From: Strongylocentrotus droebachiensis
Taxonomy: Eukaryota; Echinodermata; Echinoidea; Camarodonta; Strongylocentrotidae
Direction of reading: 5' to 3'
NCBI GenBank assembly: GCA_035222895.1
Contig: JAVYIG010000892.1
Coordinates: 1 to 64,000 of the forward strand
Length of the DNA: 64,000 nucleotides
Below are positions 46,501-59,784 of this stretch, in pieces. The first letter of the stretch is position 1, and every line of letters begins with the position of its first letter. The translations under genes and the position numbers were made by a program. Below the pieces are notes generated by a model. That model made no database searches, was not told the origin of the DNA, and saw only the letters and a program-made list of their open reading frames with translations.

Positions 46501-46908
46501 ACTCTTTATACCTCCCATCCTCCCTTTCTATCATATACACCCCATACGTATCTCAGCTATGTACGAATGCATGCATTTCGTTTCCTATTTATGTATTTTG
46601 ATATTTGATGACATACTAGTGTGCCATATTGCTCCATCTTGAATAAGAACGTAAAGGCCGATGTTTATTTCAATTGTAGTGAAAGAGTGAATTTCCGGAT
46701 TCAGAATTTTAAAGAAAAACTTGAATTCTAAGATGTATATAGTCAGAGAATAATAACGTTATCATAACTACTATAACATGAAAGCAAGTTAAGACTTTGA
46801 AAAAATAAAAATACTTTCGGGCAAAACCATGTGGTAGTGCTTATAATTGTGTTCGGGTTACGTAATATATCATTTTCATATGATAAAAATAATAATAACT
46901 AGACTTTA

Positions 46909-48997
46909 ATTCGTCACTTTGACGAATTAGGTGATACGTATGCTCATGTGTAACATAATGAAGAACGCATTTTCACGATTTCGTCTTTCGTTTACTACTC
47001 CCATTATGGTCTATCCATGAGTCAAGTTTCAATTGTAGGGCAGAGGGAGACAGACCAAGAGAATAAGAGGGAGGCAAGGCAAGAGAGAGAGAGAGAGAGA
47101 GGGAGAGGGTGAAAGAAAAGAGAGATAGATAGATGCGAAGACAGACCAAAAAAGGAGAGGGGCAGAACATGAGAGGAGAAGGAAAACAGAGCAAGAGAGA
47201 GGAGAGAGAGAGAGAGATGCAATTGAGAACAATGCCTTCCAGATGACCATGATTAAAAGTGGTATAGCGCCCCCTTAAGGTATTCGATTGAGAATTGTTA
47301 TATATGATAATTAACATGTCACCTATGATTGAATGTTTGACTATAATAACGTCATGATAATGTTAGATAGTCTACATAAATCTTGTGGAAACTTGTCTCA
47401 GCTACAACATACTCAAAAATCAACAAAATCCAGGCAGAAATATTGGCGATATTGCTCAAAAGACAGGAATGTAGAATCCAGATTTGAGAAAAAGTCATCT
47501 CCCATAGGGATTAAACGCAAAAAGTAAGTAAAATAGGGTAATAATAAAGTAAATAGGGTTGTTTATTACATTATTTGCGATTCTACTAATTTAATAATCA
47601 AAGGAGATGGTACAGTGAAAGGTCAAAAAGAAAAAAAAGTGAAGACAAATATTGTTGGAGACAACCGGACTCGAACCATGGATCTCGAGGATAGAAGTCA
47701 AGTGCGTTACCGATATACCGAAACATTACCCATAGCGATTACACGTAAATGGGAAATGGAATTCTCAAATCCTACATTGCAAGTGAAATATGAGCATAAT
47801 CCCGGCATCTGATCGAAAAATAAAAGGCACACGTGTGATAGCTTATTGTCTCAGCTACAACATATTCGAAGCTCAGCGAAAACTAAGCTAAAACAACTGA
47901 GATTTTGCTCGCGAAAGACAGGAGTGTAGAATCCAGTTTTGAGAAAAGGTCATGTCCCATAGAGAATACACGCAAAATATGACAAATTGACATGCCTCCT
48001 TTAATAGCAAAAATACGCTATGATTCCCTTGTCAAAATGAAAAATTGTGGACACTATATTTGTAGAAAATTGTCTCAGCTAGAACAATTCAAAATTTGAA
48101 AGAAAAACAATCAATATTTACAGAGATACAATCAATTTTCCAAAAATATGCTGACGTCATAATATGCAAATTGAAATTTTGAGATCGGAGGCCATTATGA
48201 TGACATAATGAGTTAATTGAGGGTCAAATGAGACATGAAATCATATTTCCATTTCATAATCTATCCACATATGAAAAAATATTGGGATTTGCTATATATT
48301 CTGAAGAGTTACAATGAATTTTGTATAGGCATATTTTTGCCCATGTATTGTGGATAAAGATAACGCAGATCCGCGCGTGCTGTCAACTTTGACGGACGCT
48401 CATTGCGTTATTAAAAGGTGAACAAGTTATCAAAATGCTTGGAAAAATGTGCCAAATACGATGACAGAGAAAATTCGGCGAAAATATGTTGCAAAATGCT
48501 AGTACGCGCAAAAAACGCGCGCGCATGCGCGTGTGCATGATTTTTTGTCAAATGCTCCATATGGCCTGAAACGTATGCAAAAAAATTTTGGGATGATTTG
48601 GAGCATTTTAAATTTTTGCGCGCGCGTAAACGCGCGGACGAACGCGCACGCGTGAATTTGCGCACGTTTATTGACCAGAAATTGACCGGACGGATATTGA
48701 TCTTAATCAAGATAAATATGAATGAAAAATTTCTTTACATTATGGAGATATGATCATAAGTTGATTTTCACAAAATGGCGCCTGGATGACGTCACAATAA
48801 TTTTGAGTCTTTGAAAAGTCACGCAGTTCTAAGTTAGACTAACATCTATCATCATTGAAAGATTCATGACAATGGCTTTATTCAGTCTTGAGATATCCTG
48901 CGAACAAATTCGAGGAAGAATAATAAATAAAAAAAAATAAAAAAAATCTTGACGAAATCAATAGGTGATACGTAGACTTCGTTACGTATCACCTAAT
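46909..48997. mobile_element. 2.1-kb element with hairpin ends and ATTAGGTGATACGTA inverted repeats
   Basis: ATTAGGTGATACGTA at 46926-46940 and its exact complement at 48983-48997 bound the region. Each end also folds on itself: AATTCGTCA/TGACGAATT on the left (46909-46929) and ATAGGTGATACGTA/TACGTATCACCTA on the right (48961-48995). Inside, a block with TCTCAGCTACAACATA and AGACAGGA(A/G)TGTAGAATCCAG recurs at about 47397 and 47851. No transposase is visible. Confidence 0.65.
47650..47735 (-). repeat. tRNA-like sequence, probable SINE head
   Basis: On the minus strand it reads TATATCGGTAACGCACTTGAC and, later, a B-box GGTTCGAGTCC. The acceptor arms do not pair. It lies inside the 46909-48997 element. 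It is probably a pseudo-tRNA rather than a gene. Confidence 0.35.
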
Positions 48998-50279
48998 GAT
49001 AATGATAACAGTTCTTGTTTACCTAAGGTAACCTCATCAGTACTGCACTCATAAAATTACCCCGTACATTTCGTTCCAGTGCTTTTTGTTTTCTTCTTTC
49101 TATTCCTTTAGTTATAACTTATATTCGAGAATATAACTGATTACTGATTAAATCTGTTTTGTTCATTTTCCAAACCGGTCATAATCCTTAGAGAAAATGA
49201 TTAAAAACAACAAAATCCTTAGAGAAAATGATTAAAAACAACAATCATACTCACAGATCACCAATAATCTGATGACTTCAGGAGTTTCTTCCCTTCTGTT
49301 TCTACACTGGCATCAGGTGGAATTATTTCCGTAACGCCGTGATTCACAGTAAAAGCTATAACTCTGAAAACCGATGTAACTCGCTCTATATTACGGCTTT
49401 TTCGGTCAAACGAATATTATGTGGTATTACATATATTCGGAGCCTACCCTTCAGAGTCAGTGAGTTATACGTATTGTTGGATATATAAAGATACGTGAAT
49501 CTACGAAGTGGTGTGATATGACAATGGGAATAAAACCATCTGTCTGATCTGCTCCGTGTCTAGCGAATCAAAGCCACGGTTTATTATTAGACCTGGGGAA
49601 ACTCCACGTCTCAAAAATTCCCAGTGTATGCGTGTCAATAGTCACGAAATAGGATAAAGCATGAATGCTGTTCGCAATAATAATTTCACATAATATCATG
49701 TCATTTTATTATTTAAAATTAGCTTGGTCTTTTTAAATTTACTTACATTCAGAGCAATTGATCAAACATGAATTATACAAATGATAATAACAACATTAAA
49801 AAGAAGAAGAAAAAAAAGAAGAAAAAGAAGGGGGAACATAAATTATAAACAATTGTACCCATTTACCCCTAGGTGGACAGTGGCATATATGGATAATATC
49901 TTTCCAAAGGACATTAGTGCTGGGCTGGGATTCGAAACCTAGGACTGAGAGTCGAGTGAATGAACCGCTATACCACAAGACCTCCGCAGTATATGAAGGG
50001 CCGTAATTTAAAAAGAAATGATAGCAGCCTGTAAAGATCAGTTCAATAGGCCAAACATGATTTATATATTATGAATGATGTAATAAATTTTCTGTCACCC
50101 CAATTCCTCTTTGTTCTTAAAAGTGTACTTATTCTACTTTTGCGTTTTCAAAGGTATTACTTTATTGATATTTCTTTATTTCAAATGCAATACAGATTTT
50201 TATACATTCTGCATAGTATTAACTATTATGAAATTTGTATTTTCATGGAAATGAACATATTAACTGAACGTAATTGTAA
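48998..50279. other. Non-coding stretch with a tRNA-like patch
   Basis: A 30-bp unit (ATCCTTAGAGAAAATGATTA and following) is duplicated in tandem near 49190-49245. On the minus strand at about 49920-49985 a tRNA-like patch reads TGGTATAGCGGTTCATTC and GGTTTCGAATCCC. Otherwise AT-rich with no gene. Confidence 0.4.
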
Positions 50280-50329
50280 ATGAAGTTAGCCCTACCCCTC
50301 CCCCCCCCCCCCCCTCCCCCCCCCTCCCC

Positions 50330-51205
50330 CAACACCATCATCATTGCATTGGATTATGCTCTAAGAATGGCTACTGAAGGGTTCGAGGATCTAGGCTTCA
50401 CCCTACAGGAAAGGAAAAGTAGCAGATATCCTGCTGAAATTATCACAGATACCGACTTTGCTGATGATATTGCACTAATCTCAGACAATCTGGAAAAGGC
50501 ACAGAAGCTCCTAGAACAAGTAAAGTCTGCAACAAGCCAAGTCGGTCTACAAATAAACAGTACTAAGACAGAATTCATGATGTACAACCTTCGTGAAGGC
50601 GAGATCTGTACTGCTGACAGGACAAAGCTGAAGCAGGTCCAAGACTTTCAGTAACTTGGCTCGTGGGTTGATCAGTCAAAACAAGACCTGAATATCCGAA
50701 AGGCGAAAGCCTGGACGGCTTTGAACAAGCTGACAGCCATTTGGAAATCAAACCTCGGTAGAAAACTGAGAGTCCGTGTCTTTAGGGATTCAGTGGAAAC
50801 TGTACTGCTCTATGGATCAGAAGCCTGGACATTGACGAGTAGCCTGGTAAAACAACTGGATGGTTGCTATACAAGACTCTTGAGAGCAGCACTAAATGTC
50901 AACTGGAGTGACCATATGACCAATATTGAACTGTATAGGGACATTACACCGATCTCAGCCAGACTGAGAGACCGTCGCCTCCGTTTCAGTAGGCACTGCT
51001 GGAGGAGCAAGAGTGAAATCATTTCACAAATGCTCTTCTGGGAGCCCTCAAGGAGCAAACGCATCAGAGGGCGCCAAACAATGACTTACATTGACTAGTT
51101 AGAAATAGACACCTGTCTACCAAGACAGGAGCTCCCAAAGATTATGGAGAATGGAACTGAATGGAAAACGCTTGTCAAATCAGTGCAAGTACGCTCGACC
51201 TAGTA
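50330..51205 (+). pseudogene. RTE/I-like LINE RT relic, 5'-truncated
   Basis: The frame reads DTDFADDIALISDNLEKAQK (catalytic ADD), VGLQINSTKTEFM, then a TAA at 50652-50654, and in the same frame LGSWVDQSKQDLNIRKAKAW, VETVLLYGSEAWTLTSSL, RRLRFSRHCWR. A second in-frame stop (TAG, 51096-51098) follows TYID. The LLYGSEAWTLT motif is typical of RTE- and I-group LINEs. It starts abruptly at a C-rich tract (50298-50330), so the 5' part is missing. Confidence 0.8.
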
Positions 51206-52060
51206 GTAGTACATTAAACAGTGAATATTCAGGAACACCCTTCTCTGAGAAGTCAAATTAATTCATTCAAACTGTACGAATCTTTGGATAACTATTTCCA
51301 ACCATTTGGGCCATTTTTATCAACATGCTATTTACTGGGACGTTCATTTTGCTAAAAAGGCGAGCCACGCAAGGGTTTTGTTTGAGAAATAGAGTATATG
51401 GTAATCCGACACTACAGTTGCTCCAAGATTTTGTCATTAGTATTCATGAGCTAGCTAAACCTGCGCAGATATTATCATCATCACCATGATTGTATTGATT
51501 ATCATTATGATTGCTTATCATCTACAATTCTACATCACCATTATTATCATCCTCATCATCATTGTACATGGATATATATTGGATTAAACGTAAATTGCAT
51601 TAATAAAAAGGAATTAAAGTACATTTTCATATATATAATCAAGAATATTAAAGTAAACTTGAGAGAATGTTTGTGTCTATTATCCAATCCCCCCTCCCGT
51701 TCAACATACTCTCAACACCCTCATCCACACACTACTACCCCCACCCCCACCATGCGACACACAAAACACACACACCACCCGACCACACTTCCACACATAC
51801 ATGTATACCACACACTGTTCCTAGCCTCCTCAGAATACCAACAAATTGGAGCGACAGAATAATAGAAATAATCTAATTTTTTTTAAATAAATAAATAAAT
51901 AAAACGAGGCTACAATAACCCAGGGTTAAAATTTCATGAAAACTTCACTTGCTCCCACTTCTGTAAATGTAAGGCTAATTTACCTACCCGTCCTGCAGTA
52001 TTCTTTTCTTTTTCCCTGAATTCTAACAGTTCTTTTTGAAAATTACTCAAGGACAATATT
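51206..52060. other. Non-coding stretch
   Basis: A (TCA)n-like run near 51475-51560 and a CA-rich run near 51710-51800. Nothing else is supported. Confidence 0.45.
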
Positions 52061-53350
52061 ACGGACTTTCCCCTGCATCTATTCAAAAATAATTGTATTA
52101 AATATCTTTATTCGTGGGGAATTACCGGACACCCCTAAATGAATATCCATCCAGTCGACAGACCTTAATTCCCTTAGCTCAAACTTAGCTATTACATTCT
52201 GCCTTAACCTTTGAACATGTACAAACTCCCAGTCGCAAGTGTAAATATATTTCAATCTTTTGTTTACAAAAATCTGAAAATTTATTTTCAACAGAGCCGA
52301 ATCTCAATAAGTGTTCTTTAGTATGTATTGCTCTATGAAGCAGTTTATATTGAATTTATATTAGTTTATTAACAAAAGTAACTTCCCTAGGCCTACTAAA
52401 TTTCTTCCTTAATACCTCATTTGAAACAAAATCTGAAAATATCCTCGTCCATCGTAAATCTTCAAAACAAATACATTTTGTACGCCTTGGGTTTTTACAA
52501 ACGAGTCAAAATTAGTCATTCGTAACCCCCCTTAATTTATAACCTTAGTACAATATTTAGTCTCTTAATTCGATCTTTCCCATTCCAAATAAATTCAAAA
52601 CATAATTTCTGTATTTCCGCTTAATTTACATCATGCATATGTTTTTGATAAATAATTGTTTTCCAAACACTTTGAGGTCCCTTTGTTTCCACCATCCGAG
52701 AAGTCTTTCAATCTTGCTTAAAATGTCCTTATAATTATATTCCTCTCGTATTCTGACGTCTGACGCAAAATACTTTCCCAAAGCCTTAATATCTTTAACC
52801 GAATTCCCGAATTGCATTTTTTCTGATTTGTTTCTGTTTTTCTCCAGTTTCATGATATTAGTTTTGTTCGGATTAACCCGTAAAAAACAACTTATTTTCT
52901 TAAATATCATAAACATATTCTTTTATTCTTTCTACAGATTCTTTATTTTTAACAAATATTGTCATAATATCTTCATATAAAACTTACTTGACTTCAATTC
53001 CTCCAATATTAACGCCTTTAATAAACTCATCATTCCTCACTACTGTTGCCAATATTTCAATAGCGAGAATAAATAAATAGGGCGACAGTGGATCTCCTTG
53101 CCTTAAAACTTCGCTTGATATCAGAATAACCAGTAGCAAAACTTCATTCATGACACAACTACTTATATTACTTTAAACAGTTTTTACCCACAAACAAAAT
53201 GAGGGACCGAACCCAAACATTTCTAAGACTCTATCGAGTAAAGTATGAGATACGGAATCGATTGCTCTTTCAAAATCAACCGAACTCAAATAACTACAAA
53301 TTTTATCATCTGACTCCTCACTTTTTTTATTTTTAACAATTTTGTGTTAT
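52060..53350 (-). pseudogene. L1/Tx1-like LINE relic (RT core to C-terminus)
   Basis: On the minus strand one reads VDFERAIDSVSHTLLDRVL (block A), RQGDPLSPYLFILAIEILA (block B), a decayed YEDI where YADD is expected, then INPNKTNIMKLEKN-like residues, LGKYFASDV, ILSKIERLLGWWKQRDLKVF and finally LRELRSVDWMDIHLGVSG. Stops and frame changes separate the pieces. The altered catalytic box shows it is dead. Confidence 0.75.
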
Positions 53351-53890
53351 TTCTCCAAATGTGAAATCAAACCATAACATACAATTGAATAAAATAAACG
53401 TGTTCAATATTGATGCTTTTACATAAACATAATTAAACACAAACTTATTTGAAGTATATATAACTTAGCAACAAAGTAAACGTATAAGTACCTAAACATA
53501 ATATGTCAATTGTAAATGTTATTCACTTATATACAAAAAAAAAATTAAACAAATCTGGAGGTAATTTTACTGGAACGATCCTGCCCCCTCCCTGCCCCCC
53601 TCCATCACACAAACATACTCACCCACCCACCCACCCCCCCCCCCGCCACACACACACACTACTCACTCAGTGGATGTCTGCTAACATTCTCAACTCAAGA
53701 AAAATATACTAAATAAGTTATCCAGGCCTCAAAATAGAGTTACCCTTTTAACAAGCTCACGGTGGAGAAGAAAAAAACAATGTTAATTAATCTTAAGCTG
53801 CTCCCACTTTAAGAAATATTATCCCAGCTTTCCCCTTTTAATTGCTCTTTTCTTTTCCTCATCCCTATACTTAATTTTTTTTCATCTTTT

Positions 53891-54230
53891 CTAAAGTTGG
53901 TACTCGCCCCCCCCCCCCGATCTTGACATAAATGTAACATACTTCACCATGAAAATGATAGTATTACACATTTTTATTCTATATGAACTACCTACCACCC
54001 CAACAAATATATCTCGCCATTCTAAATCTTTAATTTCATCTAACTCAAAAAGTTGTATTAAAACCTGCCATATCCTTTGAACACTCCCGCAAGATAAAAA
54101 TAAATGTCTGTATGTTTCTATTTCCTGCTTACAAAACGAACATAAATTATCACCTACAAAACCAAATCTATGAAGATGCTCATTAGTGTATATGGCTCCA
54201 TGCAATCATTTAAATTGAAATTCTCGTTGT
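53891..54230 (-). pseudogene. L1/Tx1-like LINE C-terminal fragment
   Basis: The frame reads AIYTNEHLHRFGFVGDN, CSFCKQEIETYRHLFLSC (the Cys-rich E..HLF..C motif) and DLEWRDIFVGVVGSSYRIKM. The last part resembles the C-terminus of the adjacent relic at 52079-52291, so two elements of one family lie head to tail. Confidence 0.75.
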
Positions 54231-54767
54231 TTGCCTCATTTACTAATGAGTATAGTAATTTTTGCTTTAACAAATATTTCTTTTAATTCTTTATCTATAA
54301 AATCATAATCATTTTACCTATCTCTTATTCCTCTAACATTTAATGTCATGAAAGATAATTTCACTGCCATGTTATTTTATGTGTAATTGTATTCAAAACC
54401 TTACATCGATAAACTCCAAAGAAAATTCCACATAATCTATTTCCACCGTGAGCAAATGTATAGAAAAAACTATCTGCAGCCAAACATACATGCATACTTA
54501 TCGTCGAATTATATATTTTTTTAATGTATGCAGAATCCACCCCGTACCACACAACCCAACGCATTGATACACACAAGCATATTCACTACACACACAACAC
54601 CCCCACACAAAACAACCCAAATCTGCTCTTCGGTATACGTAAACATCCGAGAGCAAGAGCCTCCCTCTTTCCCTGTCATTTTAACCAGACCAATGACAGA
54701 ACTCCTCATCTCTATTCTAAACATAAATACGTTGTATTGTTATATAACCGTAATCTAATTTTTTTTT

Positions 54768-54772
<5 letters not shown>

Positions 54773-54820
<48 letters not shown>
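54773..54820. repeat. (AT)n microsatellite
   Basis: About 48 bp of uninterrupted AT repeats. Confidence 0.95.
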
Positions 54821-54822
<2 letters not shown>

Positions 54823-55899
54823 CAAAGAGCTTTTATCCCTTAACAAATGCCTTGAATTGTATTACGGAACCTGCTCGTCATAACTAAGTTAAATGATTTT
54901 CCTAAAATGCATTACAGTGAATTGACCGGCCCGCGTACCTAATCACAATACGCACCTTCTAATTAAAAACAAAAACACGATCCATCCCCCTAAACGACAC
55001 CAGTTCGGCATCCCAATAAACTGTTCGTGCAAACCGAACCCATCATGCTATCATTTACCAAGTTCTATAATTTGCATAATATGCCTCACCCATGAATGAA
55101 TAGACCGGCTCACGCACCTGATCATTAATTTTTTGTATGCACTCCATAAAAAAACTCTTAAAGGGCGTTCCCGACAACTCGAAAGAACACCAAACGTCAG
55201 CCCGACATAATGATAGGCAAGCATACATACCGGATCCCAACACGTTCCTCCCTCTCAAAACATCACACCACCACCTGGCTTTAAAAAAAATAGTTTTGGC
55301 TGGGTGAACAGATTGGACCATTATCCAGATACTCGAATTGTTTTCACTTTACAGAAAAAGTTATGTATCAGTCATTTACTAAGATATGTGAATTTACATA
55401 GATTGCGTTATCGAAATAAAGCTCATTGTAATATAAAAAAGCCGTCGTTTCCCAGATAGTATGGCATTGTATAAAGGCGTTGCAATATACATCGTAAAAG
55501 AAAGCGGACGTTCAAAAGAGCATTCAATCATCTACCCACCTATTTAAATTTACATAGACTGTGTTTGAAAATAATGAACTAGTCGCTATACTGTATAAGC
55601 ACCTCGTGAAGGAAATGTCTCTTCTAATAAGGCGTGCCTAGGATTGTAATACAATCTTGCTGCCATTTTATATCATTATACCAAGTTATATACTTTACAT
55701 ATCATGAGATACAAATGATGAACGGACAGGCCCACTCACCAATCATAATTGCATACCCTAGAGAGAAAGGGCGTTTCCAACACCATTACCGCCATTCCGA
55801 GAACCCTTTCAATTCAGACGTGGCCTTGCATTTGAATTTGTAATGCTATGTTTACAAAGGTTTACGGAAAGTACCTTGCAATAAAGCTCATTCTAATAC
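54821..55899. other. Non-coding stretch with diverged internal repeats
   Basis: Phrases such as ACTAAGTTAAATG, ACCAAGTTCTATAATTTGCAT and ACCAAGTTATATACTTTACAT recur at about 54880, 55058 and 55680, and AATAAAGCTCATT at 55414 and 55881. These suggest a diverged tandem repeat. No gene. Confidence 0.4.
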
Positions 55900-55948
55900 C
55901 ACACACACACACACACAAGCACACATACACACGTACACCATATCTATC

Positions 55949-55982
<34 letters not shown>

Positions 55983-56075
55983 ATACATACACACCACTTC
56001 TCTCTCCATTTTTCTCACCAACACATACAAACCTCTTCTCTCTCTCTCTCTCTTTCACATACACACGCACACGTC

Positions 56076-56116
<41 letters not shown>

Positions 56117-56155
56117 GCACACATCTTCTCTTTATCTCTCACACACGCACACACA
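55900..56155. repeat. CA/CT compound microsatellite
   Basis: Alternating (CA)n and (CT)n blocks over about 250 bp. The apparent open frame across it is pure low complexity (SLSLSL, HTHTHT). Confidence 0.95.
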
Positions 56156-57635
56156 CTCATATAAAATTCCTAGACTCACACTTGAACAGACTTACATATA
56201 TTTGCATGTCACTGTTTGTCAATGACATGCACCTGTACACTGTTACCCATGATGTTAGAATACTCTTTCTTGATCTCTTTTTTAATGAAATAATTCTGAA
56301 AATATGATTCATTACTATTGTCTTATAGATGAAGATAAAGTTTATATATTCTCAAAGTTGTAAAGATCTCAGAGATTGATCAATGAATCTAAGCAGATAT
56401 AAACTTCATCAAGAAAAACGTCACAAATATTTTTAATGAAAGGAGGTAAAGCAAAATCTTTCAAATTTATAGGCAACGTTGTATGCGTTTCTAAAAATGG
56501 TTCCAATGCATCTTCATCTCTATATCTCTCCCTCTTTTTCCGTGTTGCCTTCCTGTGACTATCATGAAGGAAAATAATACATGAATATATAATATTGGTT
56601 TATCAAAAGCAAAAATTATAATAATAATGACACAAAAACGGTAATAATTTTTAAATTATTAATTGATGAAACGCAACTGTGTAATATACCTTTTGAGTAA
56701 TTAAAATGGAACATACTCGATCACTGTGCAATGAATTTTGTTAATCTTTGATTTCCAACTTTAATTCAGATATACAATATAACGTATTCTTGTTTAAATT
56801 TCAAAGTCAACCAAGCTTTTTCCCGTTCACAGTATTCATATCCATTCAAGCGATGCAATGTGATAGATTACACATCTTTGCATGTACATGAACGATGACC
56901 TCAGGATTTAAGACTAATACAATAACTACAATAAACTCTACACCGACTACAAATCGGTTTTGAAATTACTGAAAAATTTGATAAGTGAGAGGTAAAATCG
57001 TTTCTATTATGATAACGGAAACACTGTGACGAGCCTTATAAGTGATTTCATATTTTATCTAGCAGTTGGCAAAAATAACTTATCTTTTTCATAATCATTT
57101 GCAAACACTTGTATTCAGATGTGAAATATATTACATCCTGATCTTTAATAGGAGTACGATAATATATAACGGCTATGGTAACCGAAATTATAGCAGAATA
57201 TCGGTATTTGTTCATATCGTTAAGAAAATATATCAAGCGTACAATAATTTCAGTTTACTAACTGATAATCAGATAATATACATTTTTGTATTTACTCGTT
57301 AAATATATGTAATGCACTTATAGTTAACGCAAGCAGTATTTTATATTTGACCAAATTCCAACCCCACCCCCCCCCCCCCCCCACCCCCCGCCAAGGTCCT
57401 ATTGGCAGCAAGAAGAACGATTATCTCAAAGTTCACCTTCAGTATCAGTTATTAGTACAGTTATTAGTATCAGTATAGATTAAGTGATGAATCAAAATAG
57501 TTTTTGTTTTCTTCAATTTTTCAATTTTTTTCCCCACAATATAGGTGGTATTCTGCTCTTATAACATACAACGAATGAGTGTCATATCAAATGTTAATTA
57601 TACATTTTTTTTCATACGAAAGGTACCATAATATA
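56156..57635. other. Non-coding stretch
   Basis: AT-rich with a C tract at 57365-57388. No gene or clear repeat seen. Confidence 0.45.
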
Positions 57636-58743
57636 GGATTTCCCGGCCAAATTCGCGAGTATGTCATTCAAATTCATTTACTTTGCATTTAAATTAGCGC
57701 AGATCAGCTTTGCCATGCCAATTATCATTCAATTTTCCCGACTTTGTATTTAATTTAGGATTTTGGTCGAAGGAATTCATAGATCTGTCATTCAATTTAG
57801 AAACTGCTCAACTAGCATTCAAATTAATCGTCACTTGTCGAGACGTCATTTTTATCATTCAAATTAACACCTGTCATTCGTATTCGAATTATGTTTATTC
57901 AAGTTAGGAATGTTAGGGGGAAGAAATGTAACACACGTTTACAGTTTTAAAATTAATGCAATTAAATACATGATTTGCCATTGGGGTCTTTTCTGTTATT
58001 CAATTTATTAATTTTGAGGACAAAGCATATGTGTGTAGTCAGACATTAGGTAAAGAAGGGGCAAAATCAAGGGATATGGCATTTCTGAACGGACATGTCC
58101 ATATACCCCGGAAAAGTGGGGATACAAAAACACCTACCCCAGTCACAATATTATACCCTTCCTCCATAATGAAATTGTGATAAATTTATGATGAAACACA
58201 AGACAAACAACTTCCTTACATGACATTTACATCAATATTGAGACCATCAAGTCCGTAGATGTAAGTCTTCTTTTTTTCAACAATCAAACTTAAAGGCTGA
58301 TGAATATCTGATAAATCTAAAAGCATATAAAGAGTATAAATGCAAGAAAATAAAATAGGATGAAATACACATGAAAAAAATATCTTGAAAGAAAAAGAAT
58401 GAGCTATAAAAAGTGTGTAATAAACGAGAAATGTATATTGACCATTAATTTTAGTGCACAAAGTGCTAATTTGAATGCTACAAATGAATTAGAATGCTAG
58501 AAGTATACCGTCGCGATGTTATGAAATCGTGTTGCGCTAAATCGAATGACCAAATAGCGAAAGAAGCATTTTGTTCATTAATTTGAATGACACATACATA
58601 GATTCTAACGGAAACTTCATAGATTTGAAATCTAGAAAAAGGAATATAAACCCGAGATATACCCGACAGCACTAAAACCGTCGAATTTGAACGCAAGACA
58701 AATTAATTTTAATGACAAACTCGCGAATTTGGCCGGGAAATCC
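57636..58743. mobile_element. 1.1-kb MITE with TCATTCAAATT subterminal repeats
   Basis: GGATTTCCCGGCCAAATTCG and its complement (58743 side) are perfect terminal inverted repeats, continuing through CGAGT. TATA flanks both ends (57632-57635 and 58744-58747), so the target duplication is TA or TATA. TCATTCAAATT-like motifs recur at least six times near the left end and in complement near the right end. No coding capacity. Confidence 0.8.
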
Positions 58744-58747
58744 TATA

Positions 58748-59784
58748 CAATATACGATCAAAATAGCAAAAGAAGAGATGCTCATAGCCAATCAAATGCA
58801 ACGATTCCAGTAGCTTATAACAGTTGTTATAACATGTAATAAGTTTAATAAAATGGATGTGACGTGAGGATGACGAATGTCTATATTGACCGTGCAAATA
58901 CCATCAGTTCAATGTTTTTTTTTAATTCTTGTCTTGTTATTTTATAGTTCAATGAACTATAAGGTGATTCCATGTTATGTGTACCGTTTGACTTTGAACT
59001 TTTGTCCAATTATTTTTATTACAAATGCAAATATCTTGATATGACATTCGGCTAATAGTTCTTTCTGGTATCATCAATATTTGAAAGGGTTATATCAACA
59101 ACAACAAAAATAATTTTTGGATAATATAAATGAGGAAAGGGCATATGAGAAACATGCTATTATATATCGCCATATACAGGTTGCCATTGGTCAATTTTTG
59201 ATTATTTATTAATTCATTCAACACATCGCAGAGAGTCGTTTAATATAAAGCTTTTACATGTACTTTTTGAAATGTGAAGCAGTATAATACACTAGTAGAA
59301 ATATCATGAGAATAATGATTCAAATAGCAATCCTATCGATACATTTACTAAAAAGTCCCGTATGATATATACATTGTGTTTTGATATTTGAATGCTTCAT
59401 TGTTTTGTACTTAAAAGCAACAATTGTTAAGTTTTTTTCACTTTGAACAGTTACTGTATTCTGGATTCTTGATTAAAATAATCGCGGACGAAATCACACA
59501 CAAAAAAACATTTCAAATAACTAAATTCATATTATTTTTTTTTCTTTACATCAGCACGACAAAGAAGGTGTAGTTGGCTTCTACTTCATATAATGTTCGA
59601 CGGTATACCTGTCGACAACTGGTATTGAAATGCCGAACATCTTATATATTTAAACTGAATAAGAGGGATATCGGAGAAAGATGGGGGAAAGCTATCTACG
59701 ATACATGAAATATTGTACAGCTTAAGACTTTTAATTATAATGTAAATTATTCTGGTCAAAATTCCCCGTATTATTAGCTTCCTC
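58748..59784. other. Non-coding stretch downstream of copy C
   Basis: AT-rich DNA. It should hold the 3' untranslated region of copy C and perhaps one more coding exon, since the last visible stop overlaps a splice-donor consensus. No specific exon could be identified. Confidence 0.4.

Noticed and set aside
46973..47317. Minus-strand open frames rich in Ser/Leu/Pro
   Set aside because: They translate a GA-rich purine tract within a mobile element.
55848..56225. Open frame of 125 residues rich in SLSLSL and HTHTHT
   Set aside because: Translation of CA/CT microsatellites.
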